Source of the DNA: Chryseobacterium pennipullorum
GTDB lineage: Bacteria > Bacteroidota > Bacteroidia > Flavobacteriales > Weeksellaceae
Direction of reading: 5' to 3'
NCBI RefSeq assembly: GCF_003384725.1
Contig: NZ_QNVV01000011.1
Span: 1-64,000, forward strand
DNA length: 64,000 nucleotides
Made by a program: the position numbers and the translations under genes. This document shows positions 41,574 through 50,553 of this stretch, one piece after another (position 1 is the stretch's first letter; each line of letters begins with the position of its first letter). The notes beneath the pieces were generated by a model that was given only the letters and a program-made list of their open reading frames with translations, was not told the origin of the DNA and searched no databases.

Positions 41574-43244
41574 TTATGAATACGATGTTTCGTGTACCTT
41601 CACTGCTCTTCCGCTTGGATCATTCATTCTTTTGAAAGCTTCATCCCATTCCAGTGCGATAGGGGTGGAACAGGCTACAGAAGGCACGGAAGGAACTGTG
41701 GCGGCAGCTGTTTCGCTAGGGAAGTGTTCCTCAAAAATAGTTCTGTACCGATATTCTTCTTTGTTTTGAGGCGTGTTCAGCGGAAATCTGAATCTGGCAT
41801 TAGCCATCATTTCATCCGTTACTTCTTTCTCGGCAACTTCCTTTAAAGTGTCGATCCAGGAATAACCTACTCCGTCTGAAAACTGTTCTTTCTGCCTCCA
41901 GGCAATAGATGATGGAAGAAGATCTTCAAAAGCTTTTCTCAACACCCATTTTTCAATCTTACCTTCAGATACATTGATCATCTTGTCTTTAGGGTTAAGG
42001 GTCATCGCAATATCCATAAATTCTTTGTCAAGGAAAGGAACTCTTCCTTCAATTCCCCAGCTCATGAGTGCTTTATTAGCCCTCAGGCAGTCATAAAGGT
42101 GAAGTTTGCCCAGTTTTCTTACCGTTTCATCATGGAACTCTTTCGCGTCAGGTGCTTTATGGAAATATAAATATCCACCGAAAAGTTCGTCAGAACCTTC
42201 CCCCGAAAGGACCATCTTGATCCCCATCGATTTGATGACCCTTGCCAAAAGATACATTGGAGTGGAAGCTCTTATCGTCGTTACATCATATGTTTCCAAG
42301 TGGTAAATCACATCACGAACAGCATCCAGACCTTCCTGAACGGTAAAATTAACCTCATGATGCACAGAACCGATGTGCTCTGCTGCTTTTTGTGCTGCCG
42401 CAAGGTCAGGGGATCCTACCAGCCCTACTGCAAAACTGTGAAGTCTCGGATACCATGCTTCCTGGGTGTCTCCACTTTCAATTCTCTGTCTGGCAAACTT
42501 TGCGGTGATTGCCGAAATAACAGACGAATCCAGACCTCCGGAAAGAAGTACACCATAAGGTACATCACTCATCAGCTGTCTGTGAACCGCATCTTCCAGC
42601 CCTTTTCTCAGCTTCGCAATATCGGTTTCGTTCTCTTTTACGTGATCGAAGCTGTCCCATTCTCTGGTGTACCACTGCTGGAGATCAGCTCCGTCTTTAC
42701 TGTAAACAAAATGTCCGGGTAAAAATGTTTCAATGGTTTTACAGACGCCTTCCAATGCTTTCAGCTCAGAGGCTACATAGTAGTTTCCGTTTTTATCCCA
42801 TCCCTGGTAGAGTGGGCAGATACCCATATGGTCACGGGCGATCAGATAAACGTCATTTTCTGTATCGTATAGGGCAAAGGCAAAGATGCCATTCAGCTTT
42901 TCAATGAAATTTTTTCCATATTTCCTGTATAGAGCGAGGATAACCTCACAGTCAGACTGAGTCTGAAATTCGTACCCGGGAAATTCTGCTTTTAATTCTC
43001 TATGGTTGTAGATTTCGCCATTAACAGCTAATACTACTTTTCCGTCTTTTGTAAACAAAGGCTGCTTTCCGGAAGTCGGATCTACAATAGCAAGTCTCTC
43101 GTGAGAGAACACTACTTTTTCATCCTGAAATACTCCGCTCCAGTCCGGTCCTCTATGACGGATCTTTTTTGACATTTCCAATACCTGAGGTCTCAGGGTT
43201 TCTGTTTTTTGCTTGGCGTCAAATAGACATACAATTCCACACAT
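41574..43244 (-). CDS. asnB: asparagine synthase B, glutamine-hydrolysing
   Basis: A 556-residue class II amidotransferase making Asn from Asp with ATP and Gln. The N-terminal glutaminase domain begins M-C-G-I-V, with the nucleophile Cys2 exposed after Met removal; RHRGPDWSGVF (~30) and NGEIYNHRELK (~75) are canonical. The synthetase domain has the PP-loop SGGLDSS (~232-238) and LSGEGSDELFGGY (~345). The C-terminus extends ~30 residues beyond the usual core (ATVPSVPSVACSTP), like other AsnB proteins of this phylum. The box TACTTTTG on the minus strand (43264-43271), with TTG 20 bases further, gives a near-consensus promoter. Confidence 0.95.
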   Translation of the reverse strand: MCGIVCLFDAKQKTETLRPQVLEMSKKIRHRGPDWSGVFQDEKVVFSHERLAIVDPTSGKQPLFTKDGKVVLAVNGEIYNHRELKAEFPGYEFQTQSDCEVILALYRKYGKNFIEKLNGIFAFALYDTENDVYLIARDHMGICPLYQGWDKNGNYYVASELKALEGVCKTIETFLPGHFVYSKDGADLQQWYTREWDSFDHVKENETDIAKLRKGLEDAVHRQLMSDVPYGVLLSGGLDSSVISAITAKFARQRIESGDTQEAWYPRLHSFAVGLVGSPDLAAAQKAAEHIGSVHHEVNFTVQEGLDAVRDVIYHLETYDVTTIRASTPMYLLARVIKSMGIKMVLSGEGSDELFGGYLYFHKAPDAKEFHDETVRKLGKLHLYDCLRANKALMSWGIEGRVPFLDKEFMDIAMTLNPKDKMINVSEGKIEKWVLRKAFEDLLPSSIAWRQKEQFSDGVGYSWIDTLKEVAEKEVTDEMMANARFRFPLNTPQNKEEYRYRTIFEEHFPSETAAATVPSVPSVACSTPIALEWDEAFKRMNDPSGRAVKVHETSYS

Positions 43245-43263
43245 GTTTTTATTATTTATGAAA

Positions 43264-43294
43264 CAAAAGTAAAGTTGATGTTTAAAAATAACAA
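43264..43294 (-). promoter_or_regulatory. promoter of asnB
   Basis: The minus strand reads TTG, 20 bases, then TACTTTTG; the box ends 19 bases before the start codon. Confidence 0.6.
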
Positions 43295-43527
43295 TGAAAA
43301 ATGTTTAAAAGTTAAAATTTTTAATCAATTAATTATTTTAAGTTTAAAAATTAAAGTATTTGGAGATATTTATATGTTTTTAATTGATTTTTTTCACTAC
43401 AGCGAAATTTGCGTAATCTCTATACGAAATAAAAATGACATATTTATTAATATATGGTAATTTATTTGATGAATTTTAGCCCTTACTTTGTGGCTCGAAA
43501 TAATTTTTTTTCATCATTTGTGTTTTT
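43295..43527. other. AT-rich intergenic interval without a supported gene
   Basis: Spacer between asnB (minus) and the PNGase-like gene (minus), leading into an apparent plus-strand terminator at 43528. A plus-strand frame at 43275-43460 has low-complexity composition. An untranslated plus-strand RNA is possible but not shown. Confidence 0.35.
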
Positions 43528-43565
43528 ACCTTCTTGCAATTCTCATGCAAGAAGGTTTTCTTTTT
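43528..43565 (+). terminator. plus-strand terminator without an obvious plus-strand gene
   Basis: Eleven-base stem ACCTTCTTGCA / TGCAAGAAGGT (43528-43556), followed on the plus strand by TTTCTTTTT. On the minus strand the downstream side is A-rich, so it does not suit the PNGase-like gene. Confidence 0.6.
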
Positions 43566-45231
43566 ATTGTACACCCAGTAAAACCCCTGATACATTCCAT
43601 GCACTGAAGCTTGTTCCTTCTGTCGGGCCCTGTGGGATTTTGATCTGTACAGTGTGTTTCCCTGCCTTCAGATCGCCCAGCGAAATGAAGTTGGGATTGG
43701 TGACAGTTCCTGGACACCAGTTTGATCGGCTGAGGTCAGAAGATGAAAGTCCGTCCTGGAAATTTCCGGATGCAGGATTATACAGCCGGTAAGACCCACA
43801 GTCGGTTCTCCAGGGGATAAAAGAAAATACCATGTTACCGTCTATAAAAACAGAATTGGTCTTAGGGACAAATTCGTCCCCGTTTTCCCAGCCTCCATGC
43901 CCGGTGGTTGTATATCTTAATTGGGCATTCTTCAGATCTTTCTTTAATGTAAATTCTACCCAAAGACCTTTATCCTTGTTAAACATTGTAGAATAATCCT
44001 GTCCGGCCATTTCCATAATGTTTAAGGTGTTGAACAACGGAATGGCAACATTATTCTTATAAACGTTCTGATCGCTTTTATGAATGGTAATGTCAAGGCT
44101 TACCGTATGACCACCTTTATCATAATTGCCAATAAAAACACCTACCCACAGTTCTTTTCCTGATAAAGAAGGCTTCAATTCCGTAATATCCTGGCGGTAA
44201 GGGCTGATGGTCTGCCAGTTTTTTCCTTTTAGCTGAATGTGGTTAAAGTTTCCGATTCCAAATGCGGTAAAGAACCTCATCATCTCCATCGCTGGGCTAT
44301 AATTCTCTGTTGAGACTACACCATAATAGTGCTTTCCATTCCCGTTATCATAAGCAGGCAGTGTTTTGGCTCCTTTTTCTAAACCGTCAAAAAATGACTT
44401 CTCTTTATCCTGAGGAATGACAAATACAGTTCCCGTTCTGTCATAGGCATCCCCATTGGACTGCTGTCTGAGTTCTGTGAAGATATTTTCACCTTCAGCC
44501 AGCGTAGGGAATTTAACTTTTTTAAGGATAATAGTTCCGTTGGCGTACCGTTTTATACTATCATTCGATTGTGATGCATCCGAAAAATTGATGGTCTCAC
44601 GATCGAAAATACTAAGGGTGGTAAATCTGCTTTTCCAAAGCAGGTCTTTGTACCCCAATGGATCGGTAGTCTGTATATCTCCCTTAAGTATGCTCTCAAT
44701 GCCGGCATCCCTGACTTTTTGAACTGATTGAGCCGTTATTAACGAGTTCTTGTTTCTTTCAACCTCTAAAACCAATCCGAGGTTTTGCCCCAGCACAGAA
44801 GGACCGCCCTGGAGTTTAAGATCCTGAGTATACCAGATTTCAATCGTATTGGAATTGACTTTGGTCACCGCCTTTTTGCAGGTGTACCCCAAAATTTTTT
44901 TGGTTTCAGGGGTAAGCTCAAAGGTTTGTTTTCCTACAGATTCCCGATCGGAGGTTGAAATAATCTTTCCCGGTTTCAAAAAAGCATATGAAACAACGGT
45001 ATTGGAGGGCTTTTCCACCTTTGTGATCTCGAAAGGGTAGGTGCTTTTATGTTCTTTGATGGCGGTATTTACAATGACATTTTCATTTTTATTGACCAGA
45101 ACTATGGTAGAAGGCTGGTCAGTCTGTACTTTACCATTATAAGAGTTGGTGTATCTGATTTCATAGGTCTGGGCGGAAGCCAGACAGAACAGAAAGAAGG
45201 TCAGAAAGGAAAATACAGTTCTTGTATGCAT
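43564..45231 (-). CDS. PNGase F-like amidase with N-terminal GLPGLI-type domain
   Basis: A 555-residue exported protein; signal peptide MHTRTVFSFLTFFLFCLASA (start 45231). Residues ~20-215 resemble the GLPGLI family (ITKVEKPSNTVVSYAFLKPG, then LGYTCKKA, then IWYTQDLKLQGGPSVLGQN, with G-L-V-L-E-V at the usual P-G-L position). Residues ~255-555 match the two-domain PNGase F fold, which hydrolyses the Asn-glycan bond of N-glycoproteins: PYRQDITELKPSL, GHGGWENGDEFVPKTNSVFI, WRTDCGSYRLYNPASGNF, SRSNWCPGTV. The layout resembles the larger PNGase F-II described in Elizabethkingia, which also has an extra N-terminal domain. Exact catalytic residues were not mapped. Activity is a strong inference. Confidence 0.8.
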   Translation of the reverse strand: MHTRTVFSFLTFFLFCLASAQTYEIRYTNSYNGKVQTDQPSTIVLVNKNENVIVNTAIKEHKSTYPFEITKVEKPSNTVVSYAFLKPGKIISTSDRESVGKQTFELTPETKKILGYTCKKAVTKVNSNTIEIWYTQDLKLQGGPSVLGQNLGLVLEVERNKNSLITAQSVQKVRDAGIESILKGDIQTTDPLGYKDLLWKSRFTTLSIFDRETINFSDASQSNDSIKRYANGTIILKKVKFPTLAEGENIFTELRQQSNGDAYDRTGTVFVIPQDKEKSFFDGLEKGAKTLPAYDNGNGKHYYGVVSTENYSPAMEMMRFFTAFGIGNFNHIQLKGKNWQTISPYRQDITELKPSLSGKELWVGVFIGNYDKGGHTVSLDITIHKSDQNVYKNNVAIPLFNTLNIMEMAGQDYSTMFNKDKGLWVEFTLKKDLKNAQLRYTTTGHGGWENGDEFVPKTNSVFIDGNMVFSFIPWRTDCGSYRLYNPASGNFQDGLSSSDLSRSNWCPGTVTNPNFISLGDLKAGKHTVQIKIPQGPTEGTSFSAWNVSGVLLGVQ

Positions 45232-45344
45232 AGTAAATAAGTTTACAGCAAATGTACTCATTAAGCAGGATGCAGCATTAAGTAGGTGCTTATATAGTAA
45301 GTAGATGATAAATATGAAATGTTACAGGCCGCTCTAAAATAAAA

Positions 45345-45370
45345 AAACTACTCCTGGGAGTAGTTTATTA
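45345..45370. terminator. terminator of the RsmB-type gene
   Basis: Ten-base stem AAACTACTCC / GGAGTAGTTT with a TG loop (45345-45366); A/T-rich flanks on both strands. Confidence 0.75.
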
Positions 45371-45388
45371 GTCTGTATGTCAATCCGG

Positions 45389-46594
45389 TTAGGAAATTCT
45401 TTCAATTAAAGCCATATAGAATCCGTCGTATCCTTCACTTGGCATTACTTTTTCATCCTTAAGCATTTTGTACCCCGGGTTGTTCTTTAAAAATTCTTCA
45501 ACCTGCTTATTGTTTTCGGAAGGAAGTATCGAACATGTCGCATATACCATTTTTCCTCCTTTTTTAAGCATTTTGGAATAATCCTGAAGGATCTGCTGCT
45601 GTTCTTTTTTAATTCTGTCGATAAAGTCCTGATCAATCTTCCATTTACTGTCCGGATTTCTTTTTAAAACACCGAGTCCTGAACATGGCGCATCAATCAA
45701 AAGTCTGTCTGCTTTTTCATGAAGACGCTTAATGACTTTATTATCAGCAATCATACGGGTTTCAATATTATGGGCACCGGCTCTTTTAGCACGACGCTTC
45801 AGCTCGGCAAGCTTCCACTCAAAAATATCTAAAGCGACAATCTGGCCCTTATTTCCCATCAATGCAGCCAGGTGAAGGGTCTTTCCTCCGGCGCCGGCAC
45901 ATGCATCTACGACTCTCTGTCCTTCTTTTACATCCAGGAAATATCCGATTTTCTGGGATGAGGCATCCTGAACTTCAAATAAACCTTCTTTGAAAGCAGT
46001 GGTAAGAAAAACATTCTTTTTCTCTTCAAGCTGAACCGCGTCAGGATAGTTTTTTATGGCAAATGAAACCACTCCTTCATCTGAAAGATCAGAAATAAGT
46101 TCTTTGGTGGTTGTCTTTAAAGAATTTGTTCTTAAAACGGTAGGGGCCTGCTCATTCAAAGCAATCATTTCTCTTTCCCAGTTGGCTCCCAGTTCTTTTT
46201 CAAGTGTTTCAGCCAACCAGTCGGGGATAGAATGTTCGATAGCTTTTGTAGGGACTGTATTTTTTTTAAGCTTGGTGAGGATATCAGCAATTTTGATTCC
46301 GTCAAACTCTTCAAACTTCTTATAATTGGTTTTACTCCAAAGTAAGTAAGCAATAATCAGTTTATAAATATTATTCGGTTTAACCCCTTCACCCATATAA
46401 TATTCAAGGCGTTTTTTCCAGCGGATAATATTATAGAAAATTTCAGAAACAACCGCTCTGTCCTGGCTTCCCCATTTTCTGTTAGCCTTTAAAAGTCGTT
46501 CGATTACTTTATCTGCGTATTTATTTTTCTCAAAAAATGTTTCTTGTAAAGCATCGTGAATTCCGATCGCTAAGTTTCTGTGAATAAGTTCCAT
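45389..46594 (-). CDS. RsmB/NOP-family RNA (cytosine-C5)-methyltransferase
   Basis: A 401-residue SAM-dependent methyltransferase. An N-terminal NusB-like helical region (residues ~1-140) is followed by the Rossmann domain: VQDASSQKIGYFLDVKEGQR, VVDACAGAGGKTLHLAAL (SAM loop), VALDIFEWKLAELKRRAKRA, then the two catalytic Cys motifs DAPCSGLGVLKRNPD and YATCSILPSENNKQVEEFL. This is the m5C mechanism pair. The NusB-like head fits 16S C967 methylation (RsmB), though other targets are possible, so no symbol is given. The box TACTTTTG on the minus strand (46621-46628) lies 26 bases upstream. Confidence 0.9.
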   Translation of the reverse strand: MELIHRNLAIGIHDALQETFFEKNKYADKVIERLLKANRKWGSQDRAVVSEIFYNIIRWKKRLEYYMGEGVKPNNIYKLIIAYLLWSKTNYKKFEEFDGIKIADILTKLKKNTVPTKAIEHSIPDWLAETLEKELGANWEREMIALNEQAPTVLRTNSLKTTTKELISDLSDEGVVSFAIKNYPDAVQLEEKKNVFLTTAFKEGLFEVQDASSQKIGYFLDVKEGQRVVDACAGAGGKTLHLAALMGNKGQIVALDIFEWKLAELKRRAKRAGAHNIETRMIADNKVIKRLHEKADRLLIDAPCSGLGVLKRNPDSKWKIDQDFIDRIKKEQQQILQDYSKMLKKGGKMVYATCSILPSENNKQVEEFLKNNPGYKMLKDEKVMPSEGYDGFYMALIERIS

Positions 46595-46620
46595 AAATTT
46601 GCTTCGCTGTTTTGAATCTG

Positions 46621-46628
46621 CAAAAGTA
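46621..46628 (-). promoter_or_regulatory. TAnnTTTG box of the RsmB-type gene
   Basis: The minus strand reads TACTTTTG, 26 bases before the start at 46594. Confidence 0.5.
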
Positions 46629-46714
46629 CGAATTATAGTTGAGAGTTAAGAATTTGGGCCGAGAGAGTTTATAAGAGGGGTAGTATCCATCCTCCATTGT
46701 CTTTGTTTCATCTC

Positions 46715-46746
46715 TTGACTTCTACCTCCAAAAAGCTCTACCTTTG
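46715..46746 (+). promoter_or_regulatory. promoter of yjdM
   Basis: TTG (46715-46717), 21 bases, then TACCTTTG (46739-46746), 14 bases before the ATG. Confidence 0.6.
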
Positions 46747-46760
46747 CAAAAAATAAAAAT

Positions 46761-47105
46761 ATGAGTGATACAGTACTTTGTCCAAAATGCAGCTCCGAGT
46801 TTACGTACCCGAGTGATAATATGATGGTATGTTCTCAATGCTTCTATGAGTGGAATCCTGAAGAGGCTGCTTCTGAAGCTGCAAACGAAGGGAAAATATT
46901 GGATGCGAATGGAAATGAGCTTCAGGATGGAGATTCTGTGGTGGTAGTCAAAGACCTTCCTGTAAAAGGAGCTCCAAAACCTGTAAAGGCAGGGACTAAA
47001 GTAAAAAACATCCGTTTAAGACCCGGTAGTGATCATAATATTGACTGTAAAATAGATGGCTTCGGAGCAATGGCTTTAAAATCGGAATTTGTAAAGAAAG
47101 CGTAA
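46761..47105 (+). CDS. yjdM: zinc-ribbon protein YjdM (PhnA family)
   Basis: A 114-residue small protein. The N-terminal zinc ribbon has [12 protein letters not shown] and [12 protein letters not shown] (Cys at ~7, 10, 28 and 31). The C-terminal PhnA domain has [20 protein letters not shown] and [20 protein letters not shown], an SH3-like barrel. Despite the old PhnA name the family is not phosphonoacetate hydrolase; the cellular role is unknown. Full family length. A short-leader promoter and no close neighbour on its strand suggest a single-gene unit. Confidence 0.92.
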   Translation: MSDTVLCPKCSSEFTYPSDNMMVCSQCFYEWNPEEAASEAANEGKILDANGNELQDGDSVVVVKDLPVKGAPKPVKAGTKVKNIRLRPGSDHNIDCKIDGFGAMALKSEFVKKA

Positions 47106-47472
47106 AAACAAAAGGCTTGATGTTTCTGTGAACGGCTTGGTTTGCACCAGTGATTTCGCAGAAAGTCATAAAAAAAGGAAAAAATTGGACAGTGTAATCT
47201 TTCAAAAGACTTAATTGCAAGATTGCTAATGTCCGTCTGGAAGGCAGAAAGAGAATTAACCAAAAATTTCCTTATACTGTGGAAATACAAATGTAAGAAA
47301 AAGTTTCATAACGGGTTCTTATGTTTGTATTTTTTTTATCCACATATTGTGGATAAGTATAAGTGAATCTATGAGTTATATTGTCGTAATGTTACGTGAA
47401 TTGAAACGTGGGAATGCTATAGAGTCGTAAGCTTTTTAGCAATTTACGATCGATCTTTACCGCCTTCTTCCT
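47106..47472. other. intergenic region with perfect inverted DnaA boxes
   Basis: 367 bases between convergent yjdM (+) and the ABC ATPase gene (-), long for convergent genes and without a clear terminator hairpin or gene. It contains the DnaA-box pair at 47336-47356. Confidence 0.45.
47336..47356. repeat. inverted pair of consensus DnaA boxes
   Basis: TTATCCACA (47336-47344), three bases TAT, then TGTGGATAA (47348-47356). Both match the DnaA consensus exactly and face each other. It may be a DnaA titration or control site, or part of an origin region. Confidence 0.6.
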
Positions 47473-48408
47473 CTAAATAAACGAAACAGCAACGGTTCCC
47501 ATCAGTTTTTCATCAGTGTACACCACCAATTCTTTTTCTTTAACGATAATCTTGTTCCAGTAATAATTTCCTGCAAATCTGCTTTCAAGGATTTCCGCTT
47601 TAAGGCCTGTTTCTGTCACCTTTATTTCTTTAGGATAATAGATCTGTTTTGGCAGCTGGAAATCTGCAGCTTCTGTTTCAGTAAAAAGATTAACTTCTCC
47701 GAATAATTTTGCAACGTATGAATTATAAGGATGACGGTAAGTTTCCTCCGGACTGTCATTTTGAATCAGCCTTCCATCCTGAAGAATCACAATCTGATCC
47801 AGCCATGGCATAATGTCCTGCAGTTCATGGGTTGAAATAATTAAAGAAACGCCATGCTGTTTGACATACCGGAAAAGTCTTTCCCTGAGCTCGATTTTTC
47901 TTGGGAAATCCAGATTGGTGAAGGGTTCGTCTAAAATAAGAAGCTTGGGAAGTACAGACAATGCTCTGGCAATTGCGACCCTCTGCTGCTGACCTCCACT
48001 GAGGTATTTGGGAAGTACATGGGCAAATTCCTGAAGCCCCACCACTTCAAGAAGCTCCATAACGGTTTCTTTTTTTTGCTTTAGATTGATATTGGAAATG
48101 AATTTTCCAACATTCTCTGCTACGGTAGCATACGGCATAAGATCAAAATTCTGGGCAACAAATTTCATCTCCGATTCCCCGGGAACCAGGTTTCCTTTAG
48201 GGCCAAGGAGACGGGTTCCGTTAAAAATAATCTCACCACTTTGCCAATCCAGAAGACCGTAGATAAGGCTGAGAAGGGTAGATTTTCCACATCCGCTTTC
48301 TCCGGCCAAAGCAATGATCCTGTTCTCCTCAAACCGTAGGTTAAGGTTCTGAAACAGGGGTTTATCTTTGGTATGGGAGAAAAATAAATTGTTTATTTCT
48401 AATAGCAT
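47473..48408 (-). CDS. ABC transporter ATP-binding protein
   Basis: A 311-residue nucleotide-binding subunit. Walker A is GESGCGKST (~36-44), Q-loop VAQNFDLMPYAT, signature LSGGQQQRVAIARAL (~137-151), Walker B LLILDEPFTNLD (~155-166), H-loop STHE (~190). Residues beyond ~230 form an extra beta-rich C-terminal part (YYPKEIKVTETGLKAEILES), TOBE-like, as in importers of the CUT1/PotA/ModC type. No permease or binding protein lies beside it, so partner and substrate are unknown. The -7 box ends 4 bases before the start codon. Confidence 0.85.
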   Translation of the reverse strand: MLLEINNLFFSHTKDKPLFQNLNLRFEENRIIALAGESGCGKSTLLSLIYGLLDWQSGEIIFNGTRLLGPKGNLVPGESEMKFVAQNFDLMPYATVAENVGKFISNINLKQKKETVMELLEVVGLQEFAHVLPKYLSGGQQQRVAIARALSVLPKLLILDEPFTNLDFPRKIELRERLFRYVKQHGVSLIISTHELQDIMPWLDQIVILQDGRLIQNDSPEETYRHPYNSYVAKLFGEVNLFTETEAADFQLPKQIYYPKEIKVTETGLKAEILESRFAGNYYWNKIIVKEKELVVYTDEKLMGTVAVSFI

Positions 48409-48412
48409 AATA

Positions 48413-48420
48413 CAAATGTA
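48413..48420 (-). promoter_or_regulatory. TAnnTTTG box almost touching the ABC gene start
   Basis: The minus strand reads TACATTTG, ending 4 bases before ATG; a leaderless transcript is expected. Confidence 0.55.
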
Positions 48421-48483
48421 AGGTTTTTAGGAAAACATGATTTTTTTTTTTATATTAGCGGGAGTAATAAAAATAAATCAAAA

Positions 48484-49143
48484 ATGAGAAAAAAACTGTT
48501 TTCGTTAGCTATCCCTGCTTTATTCGTTGCCGCTGTGGTGGTTTCTTGTAAAAAAGATAAACCGCTTACGAGTGAAAGTAACGAGGTAACCACCACCAAA
48601 GATGGAAGCCAATATAGTTTGGATACGCTAAACAGTAAAGTTGAATGGAAAGGATATAAAGTATTTAAATCTGAAAATACAAGCCATTTCGGAACCATCA
48701 GGTTTGAAAGCGGAGATGTGACAGTGAAAGACGGAAAACTGGAAAGCGGAAAATTTGTTGCTGATATGAACTCATTAACTTCTGTTGACTTAAAAGACAG
48801 TCCTGAAGATATGGGAAAATTAAACGGACACCTTAAAAGTGGTGATTTCTTTGAAGTGGAAAAATTCCCTACTGCTTCTTTTGAAATTACAAAAGTAACT
48901 CCGGCTACGGAAGGAGATTACAATACACTTTTGGATGGTAACCTGACGATTAAAGGAATTACAAAACCGGTTCAGTTTAAAGCTAATGTTTCGGTAAATG
49001 AAGGAGAGGTAAGTGTAGCTACTGAACCCAAAGATATCAAAAGGGAAGAGTTTGGAGTGAAGTTCCAGGCTCCTGCTGAAAACGGAGTGATTAAGGATGA
49101 GGTAACTCTTCAGATCAACGTTAAAGCTTTGGAAAAGAAATAA
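48484..49143 (+). CDS. YceI-family lipoprotein
   Basis: A 219-residue lipoprotein. Signal MRKKLFSLAIPALFVAAVVVSC, with the acylated Cys at about residue 22 followed by KKDK, a charged start compatible with surface export signals of flavobacteria. The YceI domain (residues ~48-217, YSLDTLNSKVEWKGYKVF, FGTIRFESGDVTVKDGKLES, LTIKGITKPVQFKANVSV) is a lipocalin-like barrel that binds isoprenoid lipids in homologs. It is probably involved in lipid or stress handling in the envelope. Single-gene unit with a strong terminator. Confidence 0.9.
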   Translation: MRKKLFSLAIPALFVAAVVVSCKKDKPLTSESNEVTTTKDGSQYSLDTLNSKVEWKGYKVFKSENTSHFGTIRFESGDVTVKDGKLESGKFVADMNSLTSVDLKDSPEDMGKLNGHLKSGDFFEVEKFPTASFEITKVTPATEGDYNTLLDGNLTIKGITKPVQFKANVSVNEGEVSVATEPKDIKREEFGVKFQAPAENGVIKDEVTLQINVKALEKK

Positions 49144-49175
49144 TTTTTTTATTTAAGTGAAATAAGTGATTGAAG

Positions 49176-49210
49176 TCTGCCTCCCGAAAAAGAGGCAGAT
49201 TTTTTTTTGA
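49176..49210 (+). terminator. terminator of the YceI gene
   Basis: TCTGCCTC / GAGGCAGA stem (49176-49199) with nine T residues after it. Confidence 0.88.
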
Positions 49211-49237
49211 CGGACCTATTATTCAACTTAAAAGTCG

Positions 49238-49245
49238 TATTTTTG
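49238..49245 (+). promoter_or_regulatory. TAnnTTTG box of pheS
   Basis: TATTTTTG, 25 bases before the pheS ATG. Confidence 0.55.
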
Positions 49246-49270
49246 CAAAACATTTTGAAAGGGTAAAATA

Positions 49271-50281
49271 ATGATAGAAAAGATAGAAGAACTACTGATC
49301 GAAGTAAACGGCTTCAATGCTACCTCTAAGGAAGATATCGAAAACTTCCGAATAAAGTACAACGGTAAAAAGGGAGTTCTGAATGATTTTTTTGAAAAAT
49401 TTAAAGAAGTTCCTAACGAGCAGAAGAAAGAATTCGGACAAAAGATCAATACTTTGAAGCAGGCGGTTGCCGTAAAGCTGGAAGATTTGAAAAATACTTC
49501 CGCATCCTCTGTGGTCCTGGAGAAAGAAGATCTTACAAGACCTGCTTTTCCTTTGGATCTGGGCTCAAGACATCCGATCAATCTGGTGAAAAACAGAATC
49601 ATTGAAATTTTCAAATCTATCGGCTTTGCTGTAGCAGACGGACCGGAAATTGAAGATGACTGGCATAACTTTACCGCACTGAATCTTCCGGAATACCACC
49701 CGGCAAGGGATATGCAGGATACCTTCTTTATTGAGCAGAATCCGGATATCCTGTTAAGAACGCATACTTCATCTGTACAAACCCGTTATATGGAGGAAAA
49801 CCAGCCACCGATCAGGATTCTATCTCCGGGGAGGGTTTTCAGAAACGAGGCCATTTCTTCACGTTCTCACTGTATCTTCCATCAGATTGAAGGATTATAT
49901 ATTGACGAAAATGTGAGCTTTGCAGATTTGAAGCAAACGATTCAGTTCTTTACCACAGAACTTTTCGGAAAATCCAAAATCAGAATGAGACCTTCATTTT
50001 TCCCATTCACAGAACCTAGTGCTGAGATTGATGTATATTGGGGACTGAACTCTGAAACAGATTACAGAATCACAAAAGGAACAGGATGGCTGGAAATCAT
50101 GGGTTGTGGAATGGTAGATCCTGCTGTACTGAAAAATGTAAATATTGATGCTGAGAAATATTCGGGGTATGCATTCGGAATGGGAATTGAAAGAATTACC
50201 ATGCTGCTTTACCAGATGAGTGACATCAGAATGTTTTTTGAAAATGACATCAGAACACTCGAACAATTCAAAACACTATAA
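49271..50281 (+). CDS. pheS: phenylalanine-tRNA ligase alpha subunit
   Basis: A 336-residue class II aminoacyl-tRNA synthetase subunit, charging tRNA-Phe with PheT, which is not in this window. The N-terminal coiled coil (~1-90) binds tRNA. Class II motif 2 [19 protein letters not shown] (~196-214), with [18 protein letters not shown] following, and motif 3 [19 protein letters not shown] [15 protein letters not shown] (~305-320) are complete. It has full family length. Separation from pheT is common in this phylum. It has its own promoter box and terminator. Confidence 0.96.
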   Translation: MIEKIEELLIEVNGFNATSKEDIENFRIKYNGKKGVLNDFFEKFKEVPNEQKKEFGQKINTLKQAVAVKLEDLKNTSASSVVLEKEDLTRPAFPLDLGSRHPINLVKNRIIEIFKSIGFAVADGPEIEDDWHNFTALNLPEYHPARDMQDTFFIEQNPDILLRTHTSSVQTRYMEENQPPIRILSPGRVFRNEAISSRSHCIFHQIEGLYIDENVSFADLKQTIQFFTTELFGKSKIRMRPSFFPFTEPSAEIDVYWGLNSETDYRITKGTGWLEIMGCGMVDPAVLKNVNIDAEKYSGYAFGMGIERITMLLYQMSDIRMFFENDIRTLEQFKTL

Positions 50282-50287
50282 AAAATC

Positions 50288-50322
50288 AAACCTCCGGAGC
50301 TCCGGAGGTTTTTGTTTTTAAT
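50288..50322 (+). terminator. terminator of pheS
   Basis: A 24-base perfect palindrome (50288-50311; arms AAACCTCCGGAG), followed by TTTGTTTTT. Confidence 0.88.
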
Positions 50323-50507
50323 TACTGACCTAAGAAACAAAACGGTAACTAAAAACTGATTATATTGAAAATTTACACGTGTCTGTTTCTTATGCCTATA
50401 CTTCGGATACCCCTGTATCATAAGGAAGTATTGCATGCTGCAGCCTGTTATCTGCTTCTATAATAAAGACAACTGCTGTTTAGCATATATTACATCAGAA
50501 ATAAAAA
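50323..50507. other. spacer between convergent genes
   Basis: No gene or motif seen in this stretch between the pheS terminator and the DUF3108-gene terminator. Confidence 0.4.
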
Positions 50508-50530
50508 ATACCTGTAAAAATTACAGGTAT
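50508..50530 (-). terminator. terminator of the DUF3108 gene
   Basis: Ten-base stem ATACCTGTAA / TTACAGGTAT with AAA loop, and a T-run downstream on the minus strand. Confidence 0.8.
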
Positions 50531-50553
50531 ACTTTATAAAAACAAATTATCGT

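Noticed and set aside
43454..43792. 112-residue plus-strand frame
   Set aside because: Mostly antisense to the PNGase-like gene; the first part is AT-rich spacer.
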